From Apostichopus japonicus (taxonomy: Eukaryota > Echinodermata > Holothuroidea > Aspidochirotida > Stichopodidae), in contig NC_092577.1 of the NCBI RefSeq assembly GCF_037975245.1, positions 1,920,001-1,958,500 on the forward strand: 38,500 bases of DNA. Direction: 5' to 3'. How positions within the stretch are numbered: the first letter of the stretch is position 1; each line of letters opens with the position of its first letter. This document shows positions 33,501 to 38,500 of the stretch, one piece after another. The position numbers and the translations under genes were made by a program. The notes beneath the pieces are model-generated. The model made no database searches. It was given only the letters and a program-made list of their open reading frames with translations, and had not been told where the DNA came from.

Positions 33501-35475
33501 CCTTTCTCTTACGACTCAAATGATGTAATGGTCTCAATAGTGCTTGAATATTTGGGAAAAATGAAGCCACATAATTAACCGCACCTACAAATCGTTTTAC
33601 TGACTTAACATTGTGTGGTTTCGGTGTGTTCCTGATCGCTGCACATCTGTCATGTAAAGGTTGGATACAAGCCTCACCTTCTGGGGTTATTGAGAGCAAA
33701 TGTCCCATATATCGGACTGAATTTTGGAAAATGCTACACTTTTTCGGAGAGATTTTCAATCCATTGTCCATTAAAACCTTCAAAATTGCCTGTAGGTGTT
33801 GTTTGTGAGATTGTTTGTCTGCACTGTACACAATAATATCGTCATGATGAGCAATACAGAACTTATTTGAATTTGGGATCGTTGCCAAAATATCATTAAT
33901 TTGCGACTGAAAGATCGCTGGAGATAAATTCAATCCCTGTGGTAAGCGTTTATAATAATAATGCTTTCCTCCATGAAATGAAGCAATACCTGTATATTGT
34001 TGTGCATGAACACTGAGTGGCAGACAGAAGAAAGCAGACTTTAAATCAAGAACACCCAAAATTTTGGCTCCAGAGTACCCTATGGTACGGATAGTCTCAT
34101 TCAGTAATGGAAATGGGTGATTGAGACGTTTTATTCTACTGTTCAAGTAGCGAAAATCTGTGACAACTCTTTTGTCTTTTGTTCCCTTCTTTGGAATTAG
34201 GAAAACCGGTGAGGTATAAGACTGATGTCCTACCGCTAAGATTCCTAATCGCACTAATTTGTCAAGCTCACTGGCGACAATGACTTTGTCCTCATCTGAA
34301 AGTCTATAGGGACGTATGTAAAATGGCTCATCATTAGTAAGCGTAATATCAGCCTCATAATTTGGACAGTGAGATAATTCACCATAAAGAGAAAATGCAT
34401 CTCTATGTGAGTCTAGAAATTCATAAATGCTTTCTGTTTCTGAAGCATTTAGAATACTTTGTTCCAAATTAATGTTTTCCTGTTCGGATTTGGAAACCAG
34501 GGGATCATCGGCTGTCAAATGTGGATATCGATGTAAATTATATCGTGTAATTTCATCACGATTCTCTTTAGAGTTAGAATTGGTTTGAAAAAGAGACGGT
34601 TTTTCGATGTCTCTCATGACATTTAGAAAATCTAGAGAATCAGTAGGTATGTCTTCTGTGACCGTAATGATATCTGCTAAATCTAAATGAGCCACTGTGC
34701 GAGAAGGATTCAGAAAAAATTTCCGATTACCCATGTTCCTTAGTAGAATCTTTGTTCTACCTTTATGCATTTTCACTAGCATTCGTGAAGGACACATACG
34801 AGATATTAGAGGAAACGGTTTAATAACCACATCTGCATTTCGTGCATATAGTGGAAGACGTCCCTGTACAGTAATGTATCTCTGCTGACCTGGGTAAATA
34901 ACAAATCTCTGCACTGGCCTAAGGAAAACTTTGGCTTGTTTAATTCTAAAACAGTTTGTGGTAAAGTCCAAAGATCCATTCAATTCCTTCAGAGTTTGAC
35001 TACCTAATATTAAGTCAATACCTGTCAGGTTTGCAGCAATTAAAGCAGAAAGCTGAAATTCACGACCTTGAATTTTGACCTGAAATGTTATCGTGCTATA
35101 CGCATGAATAAACTGACCATTACCCAACTTTAGGTTTACTACATCAACTGAGACTGGTTGTATAGAGGATAAATACTTTGAATTTTGCACTGTAGAAGAA
35201 GAAATGATAGAGCGTGTCGCTCCACTATCAAACAACAATGAAATTCCTTTACCATCATGTAAAGTACCTCTTACAAAATTACGTGTGTCCAGTTGAATAT
35301 CCACATTACGGTCGTTCCCTGTATATCTAGAACTAGGAATATTACTATTCTTCCAAATATTATTTGCTTTACGTTTCGATCTTCCTTTACTTGGTACTTT
35401 GTCTGGAGTCACTGTATGATGAGTGCAATCATAAGTGCTCCCTAATGAAAATTCTGTGTTGGTACTTTGTTTACA
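30550..35475 (-). CDS. pol: Pol polyprotein: protease, RT, RNase H, integrase
   Basis: Copies element RNA into DNA and inserts it. Residues are numbered from the GTG at 35412 (1620 residues); the frame is open from 35475 and has no early ATG, which supports translation by -1 frameshift from gag. Retropepsin: DSGA at 62-65, within ~45-145. Reverse transcriptase ~365-560: motif A V-L-D-L-K-S-A-F with D456, P-Q-G at 491-493, and HHDD at 522-525 in place of YxDD. RNase H ~665-792: D676, E715 or E717, D742, D787. A hydrophilic linker spans ~800-1000. Integrase: zinc-binding H1084, H1091, C1121, C1124, then D1154, D1213, E1248 (34 residues between the last two), and a GPLVI module near 1392. A ~190-residue C-terminal tail is unassigned. 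Pol is intact and longer than usual for this class; I recognise no chromodomain or env. Confidence 0.95.
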   Translation of the reverse strand, partial: CKQSTNTEFSLGSTYDCTHHTVTPDKVPSKGRSKRKANNIWKNSNIPSSRYTGNDRNVDIQLDTRNFVRGTLHDGKGISLLFDSGATRSIISSSTVQNSKYLSSIQPVSVDVVNLKLGNGQFIHAYSTITFQVKIQGREFQLSALIAANLTGIDLILGSQTLKELNGSLDFTTNCFRIKQAKVFLRPVQRFVIYPGQQRYITVQGRLPLYARNADVVIKPFPLISRMCPSRMLVKMHKGRTKILLRNMGNRKFFLNPSRTVAHLDLADIITVTEDIPTDSLDFLNVMRDIEKPSLFQTNSNSKENRDEITRYNLHRYPHLTADDPLVSKSEQENINLEQSILNASETESIYEFLDSHRDAFSLYGELSHCPNYEADITLTNDEPFYIRPYRLSDEDKVIVASELDKLVRLGILAVGHQSYTSPVFLIPKKGTKDKRVVTDFRYLNSRIKRLNHPFPLLNETIRTIGYSGAKILGVLDLKSAFFCLPLSVHAQQYTGIASFHGGKHYYYKRLPQGLNLSPAIFQSQINDILATIPNSNKFCIAHHDDIIVYSADKQSHKQHLQAILKVLMDNGLKISPKKCSIFQNSVRYMGHLLSITPEGEACIQPLHDRCAAIRNTPKPHNVKSVKRFVGAVNYVASFFPNIQALLRPLHHLSRKRKVFKWTEEHQCAFQSIKELLCNPPILHMPQKYGRFVLYSDTSRVATGSYLTQRVNGKENIIAYYSKILPPACQRYSVTELEMMGLFINVTAFKHLLQNVEFEAYVDHSAIVELFKSKQEPATTRLRKLLFKLSEYTFQVGYKKGSELVLADYLSRAPQEFHSEIDQVAQEVSFYEDISTPPKETFNPIMTRSKARSMGVKVPDLFPNKVTKESKQDSPAKESTNRVEKKSSPKATHSNEHVTQRPQSESQKTTTPVSSTDKRETYIQRPIITMPSENRHTYSPDVLVVPNFTSVSQPSEPRLVDQSRHRVPEVVREPPPELFAQPKPVITNIDHLVTGHIPKQKELNKVMKAIQGKLIKNYDLPFDVKELQVQQQTCPYYKPIYDFLAHDIIPSNAKHARTVRSQAEDYLLCNSLLFRIFLHETNDAKMTLQLVVPETMVEQIISRYHDDLLSNHQGVMRTYLTIRQHFYLRNMFQRISNYIQACLRCQEFRKKPDKLRQYHARIPDSYRPFDRLSLDFKTMPTTATGFKHLMVVCDEITRFVVCVSLKTLDAETICEALLQRVVTTFGPPSCIISDAAASLTGKLVELLSKALGIEQKFISVSNHGSLQVERHIQTLSNFLKVNLNQFGTDWVRFVPTSAYAYNTFSSPQLGNYSPFELAFGRKPPNLTNLSFNPMAGLSQSHGEYAALLKKRFDHLSRVMLGLQKKQQDAQNVKISAKLDKGAIYSTGQLVYLYKPTSSSLTANSRKIAAEWCGPLVIHQVLDRTHYLLATLKGEILSDVFNYNRLKPCFVRASSETKNITNIQKLRQVLKTKGSSSEKVARMRNVLSSNTSNAENVNVMQDAHIEFHDEFGNILPGVTSDHVMCLMTTKPMNVASFLENRAHNEGLALPYPSMKDSILRQKKVFANAPQGDMKVQRARYKLGELQVLVTYRTPCFPSGFKSHDFWWNVGKYSNTEEIMNFLHEKGLNITGNPGRMLQTLYG
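35442..35475 (-). promoter_or_regulatory. gag-pol overlap, probable -1 frameshift region
   Basis: The pol frame opens at 35475 after a TGA, and gag stops at 35442, giving 34 nt of overlap with pol one base back. The best slip candidate is GAATTTT (35448-35454, minus). It allows re-pairing of the TTT codon but only partly of AAT, so it is not a textbook heptamer. A downstream pseudoknot was not assessed. Confidence 0.5.
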
Positions 35476-36395
35476 TCAGCCTCCATTTCATGGCTTAGGC
35501 GAATTTGGCAGTATTGTGCAAAATGACCTCGATTTTGACAGTAGTAACATGTGATTGAAGGATTAAAATACGGTAACCTTCTCCTGTTATTATTCTGACC
35601 TGTCCTAGGACCACGAGAATCACGAGAACTATATCTTTGCCTATCTTTTGGATTGTCTTGAGATTCTGACCTACGTGACTGATCAAACTTGGTTTCTAAT
35701 TCCTGAATTTTGGTACACAACTCGTGTATCTCAGAAGATGCAGAAATACTAGGAGTCTGAACAGAAGACGCTTTGTCGTGCATTGCCATAAATAGTTCGG
35801 AAGAAGCTGGGGGTTGACTTTGGATTTGTAAGTCAAAATAGCATTGTACTTTCATGACCAAATCTGCAATTGTTGCTTGTGGTGATGCAGACATTAACAC
35901 TGCTGAGCGACATTGCAATGGCAGGGTCGAGATGAATTTATCTCTAATTTGGTCCTCGCCATAGCTTAATTGTGCTGCAGCTTTTGAAATTTTGGCCAAA
36001 TGTGCTTGAGCTGTATCACCTGGCGTATAGCTTAATGCGTGAAATGCCTGTGATTTAGCGTAGGAAGAAGTGCCTGGACTGAAACGAGCAAGGAATTGCT
36101 TGCGCAGATCAGCAATAGTTGAAAATTTTTTGTTTTCAATCCAGAGTCTGGCCTGGCCTTTAAGTGTTCGCTTAAATATGCGACATATTTCATTAAATTC
36201 TTCCGCTACAGCCTCAGGGGTGGTTTGGGACGGCAATTTATGCACCTCTAAATAATCTTCAAATCCCAAATAATGAGCTTCGGCTAAATCTGCATCAATT
36301 ACATCGCCCTGAAATCGTGATGGCAAAAAATCAGTGGGCCTATGTTTCTGCATAACATTAACAGAGGTCGAAGTTTCCTGTTCACTGACGGACAT
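35442..36395 (-). CDS. gag: Gag polyprotein of Ty3/gypsy-type retrotransposon
   Basis: A 317-residue structural protein that should form the cytoplasmic particle and package element RNA. Residues ~20-195 look like a helical capsid domain of the retrotransposon Gag type (R-L-W-I-E-N near 83-88, L-R-K-Q-F near 97-101, Y-x-P-G-D-T near 123-128). Residues ~222-245 could be a short coiled coil. Residues 246-275 are Arg-, Ser- and Asn-rich and basic, typical of nucleocapsid. A single CCHC zinc knuckle lies at C283, C286, H291, C296. The ATG at 36393-36395 is the first in frame after the leader. The TAG at 35442-35444 lies within the open pol frame, which overlaps the end of gag by 34 nt in the -1 frame, so Pol is probably made by frameshifting near the gag end. 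The frame is intact. Confidence 0.93.
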   Translation of the reverse strand: MSVSEQETSTSVNVMQKHRPTDFLPSRFQGDVIDADLAEAHYLGFEDYLEVHKLPSQTTPEAVAEEFNEICRIFKRTLKGQARLWIENKKFSTIADLRKQFLARFSPGTSSYAKSQAFHALSYTPGDTAQAHLAKISKAAAQLSYGEDQIRDKFISTLPLQCRSAVLMSASPQATIADLVMKVQCYFDLQIQSQPPASSELFMAMHDKASSVQTPSISASSEIHELCTKIQELETKFDQSRRSESQDNPKDRQRYSSRDSRGPRTGQNNNRRRLPYFNPSITCYYCQNRGHFAQYCQIRLSHEMEADVNKVPTQNFH

Positions 36396-37082
36396 TATGC
36401 TGAATACAATTAGGCTAGTTATGAGTACACAACATGAGCCTATACTTAATTGAACACACTATCGACCGTTATTAAATACAAATAACAAATATGCAATACA
36501 TGGACACGATTAAAATAACTTATCGTTACACTCTGATCTCAAATAGGGGTTGGGATACAAATTGGCATGATTTCACTCACCCTTAAGTTTAACTAAGAAC
36601 TGGTAGTGGAACTGCAAACGATGATTGAAGTCCCTCGGTTAGTAGTAGTAGTAGCGGCAGGTAGTAGCAGGTAGGTAGTAGCAGGTAGGCCTACATCTCG
36701 TAAGAACTTCAGATTCGTTTGCCGTTAGCATCGGGTAGCGTCCAGGCTTAGATCGCGAAAATGTTCAGTTCTGATAATTTGGGCTGTAGTATGACTAACT
36801 ACGTACTAGTTGCGCGAATGTTCAAACGCGAACTGCATGCTGGGTTGATTAACGTTAGTGTAGATCAGTGGTTCCGGCGTCCGCTGTACAGACTTAGGCT
36901 AGTATAGGCTGACTTCCATCGGAGAGTGCGTATGTTAGGCAAGGTCGTGAACATACGTTGTGTTCCTCGTTAGGTCTTCGGGCCAAAAAAAAAATCACCT
37001 GTTCGTTATTGATCGTAACGAACGAAAGTGTGAACAGTTCCGTTACCGTTTTGTTCCTGAAGAAAGCAACCGATCTCCACCA
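36396..37082 (-). other. Retrotransposon 5' leader
   Basis: About 690 bp lie between the 5' LTR and the gag ATG, with no long open frame. It contains a GTAGTAG/GCAGGTAG microsatellite at 36641-36691. It would hold packaging and dimerisation signals, which cannot be identified by eye. Confidence 0.7.
37066..37082 (-). promoter_or_regulatory. Primer-binding site for reverse transcription
   Basis: Directly inside the 5' LTR the minus strand reads TGGTGGAGATCGGTTGC. The initial TGG pairs with a tRNA CCA end. The first ~10 bases fit a tRNA-Ala-like 3' end (ATCTCCACCA), but the match beyond that is uncertain, so the primer identity is tentative. Confidence 0.7.
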
Positions 37083-37828
37083 TGTAATATTGTGACGAGC
37101 CCGGCTCCTCCGATAGTAAAACTATATCGGGACTCGCGATAGAAAGGTACTGGGATATCTTGATGCCGTATTTATGCTTCTTCAGGAGATGTCTCGAACG
37201 GAAGAAAACAATGACTTCACACAAAAAAACAATTTGACGAGATAGGATTTGATTTGATGATTCGGTATAATTTCTTCTCTGTCGATTCTCTTTACAAATA
37301 AAACTAAATTACAATGATTTGACTTGACTTGACTCCGTCAATTAAACAATTAGAAAGAGTGATGAAATGGTGACGAAGCAACGAACTGATCACGGAGCGC
37401 TGACGGAGTGATAAATTTTCTGATCAAGTGATAAACTTTCGACCTCCTTTTCCTTTTAAACCTTACTTCCATAAAATCCCTCTGCGCATAATCAGTAGGC
37501 AGCCAATAAACTGACCATCCTGTATTAGCTTAATGATATAAAAATAAGTGCGCTGGCACTGATCTGCCCTGATTGGTTGGGAGTTTGGAAGTCCATCCCC
37601 TTTCTATGGAAACTTCCATACCACGTGAGAGAACCTTCTCGAATGTTCCACAGACATAATGGAATCTATTTTGGGAAAAGGCCCTGTACCAAGATTCAAT
37701 AAGATAGTTAAAAAACTTCTCGTGGGAAAACTGAATCCATGACCTAGATAAATACATAAGAGGCCCGTAAGGTGTCTCGATGGAGCTTTTCGGTAACATC
37801 AAAGAGATGGTATCACTATTTCATAACA
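37083..37828 (-). repeat. 5' LTR of the retrotransposon
   Basis: Read on the minus strand it begins TGTTATGAAATAG and ends CAATATTACA, giving TGT...ACA inverted tips. It appears identical to the LTR at 28629-29374. It should hold the promoter; TTTAAAAGG on the minus strand near 37452 is a weak TATA candidate. Short GACTT and GATTT direct repeats lie near 37246 and 37318. A 90-codon open frame (37530-37802, minus) is present in both LTRs only because the LTRs are copies of each other. Confidence 0.95.
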
Positions 37829-37832
37829 ATAA
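37829..37832. repeat. Target-site duplication ATAA (right)
   Basis: Matches ATAA at 28625-28628 on the other side of the element. Confidence 0.8.
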
Positions 37833-38500
37833 CAAGGAGAAAAGCTTTCAGCAGTGCAGGCTTCTTGTCAGTCAGACTACAGTTTACAATGCCAGCAGCT
37901 AGATTGTATGAAACTTGTAGCTATGGCATGGTGCTCATACAGCAGATCTTTCTAATAGGGTTTAATTTTTAAGAATTTGTTGCATTTAACCACATCATAA
38001 TACATTTGTTATGTCACAAAGGTGGACATTTTAATAATAAACAAAACATCGCCTATCCATGTTCTTTGAAAAGATGAAAAGTGTAATGAACGATTTTGCT
38101 TTGGCAAAGCAGAAAGCTTTATCATACCAAATCTGCAAAAAAGTTTGGCAATTGATGGTGTGAAAGATTCGTGGAGGGTTTTAAATCGTAACTACTATAA
38201 TGGGCCACAAACTATACGAAATATCCTGTTAATGGAAGAAGGGTAGTTTTGAAGTCTCTGACCTTAATTATTGCTTTAATGTTACTTTATTTACAACAAA
38301 AATCCATTCTACTATCTGAAGGTAAACTTTGCCAGAATTTTCTCTAATAATCTGAAAGTTAAACCCATTCCAAAATTTGAAGAGTAATCAAATGGATAGT
38401 TAATGGAAATCTAAGTTACAATGTTTCTAAGTAGGTTATGTTGTAACTGATCAGAAAATTAGGGGAAAAAAAAACATGCAAACAGGAACAGGAGCTGATC
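37833..38500. other. Flanking AT-rich sequence, nothing recognised
   Basis: This is host sequence to the right of the retrotransposon. There is no open frame, repeat or element end that I can support. Confidence 0.5.

Larger units (their letters stand above)
28629..37828 (-). mobile_element. Complete Ty3/gypsy-type LTR retrotransposon
   Basis: A 9.2-kb element transcribed on the minus strand. It has 746-bp LTRs in direct orientation at a constant offset of 8454 bp, a TGG primer-binding site, a ~0.7-kb leader, gag, pol in the -1 frame, a ~1.2-kb non-coding 3' region and a purine tract. The domain order protease, reverse transcriptase, RNase H, integrase is that of Ty3/gypsy elements and retroviruses. 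I see no env-like frame after pol. The LTRs look identical by eye and the target duplication ATAA is intact, so the insertion is probably recent. Both reading frames are open from end to end. Confidence 0.95.

Noticed and set aside
37530-37802. 90-codon open frame present identically in both LTRs (also 29076-29348)
   Set aside because: Identity follows from LTR duplication. There is no domain or independent sign of coding.

Overview
This is non-coding, AT-rich animal DNA dominated by repeats. No bacterial gene organisation, rRNA, tRNA or CRISPR is visible, and I see no intact host gene. The host is most likely a marine invertebrate, perhaps an echinoderm. That guess rests on three things: a foldback-type element whose inverted ends are built of ~15-bp repeats, as in the sea urchin TU family; several short elements with CAGTGGCGTA-type ends; and a metazoan-style Ty3/gypsy retrotransposon. 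The species is not determined.

Layout: (1) Positions 1-15229 and 17273-17938 are one large tandem array of ~985-bp units, with a diverged edge copy to ~18055. The array is hierarchical. It contains a ~210-bp subrepeat inside each unit, a near-perfect 998-bp duplication, a 2296-bp duplicated block and a ~7.7-kb higher-order offset. Each unit carries exon-like segments with good splice-site consensus, but frameshifts and stops argue that most copies do not code. (2) Positions 15230-17272 hold a ~2.0-kb foldback-type element that split one array unit. (3) Positions 18056-27401 are AT-rich sequence with scattered small transposon remnants, hairpins, homopolymers and a diverged relative of the array unit. 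(4) Positions 27406-28442 are a ~1-kb MITE-like element with matching inverted ends, TATA on both sides and eight copies of one GGGGTA(n)CAA motif. (5) Positions 28629-37828 are a complete, apparently young Ty3/gypsy-type LTR retrotransposon on the minus strand. (6) Positions 37833-38500 are unremarkable flank.

The retrotransposon is the only convincing coding unit. Gag (317 aa with a CCHC knuckle) is followed in the -1 frame by Pol (protease, reverse transcriptase, RNase H, integrase). Two LTRs that look identical, a 4-bp ATAA target duplication, a TGG primer-binding site and a purine tract complete it. The reverse transcriptase has HHDD where YxDD is expected, and Pol carries two long regions I cannot assign. 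All comparisons were made by eye; no alignment or database search was run.
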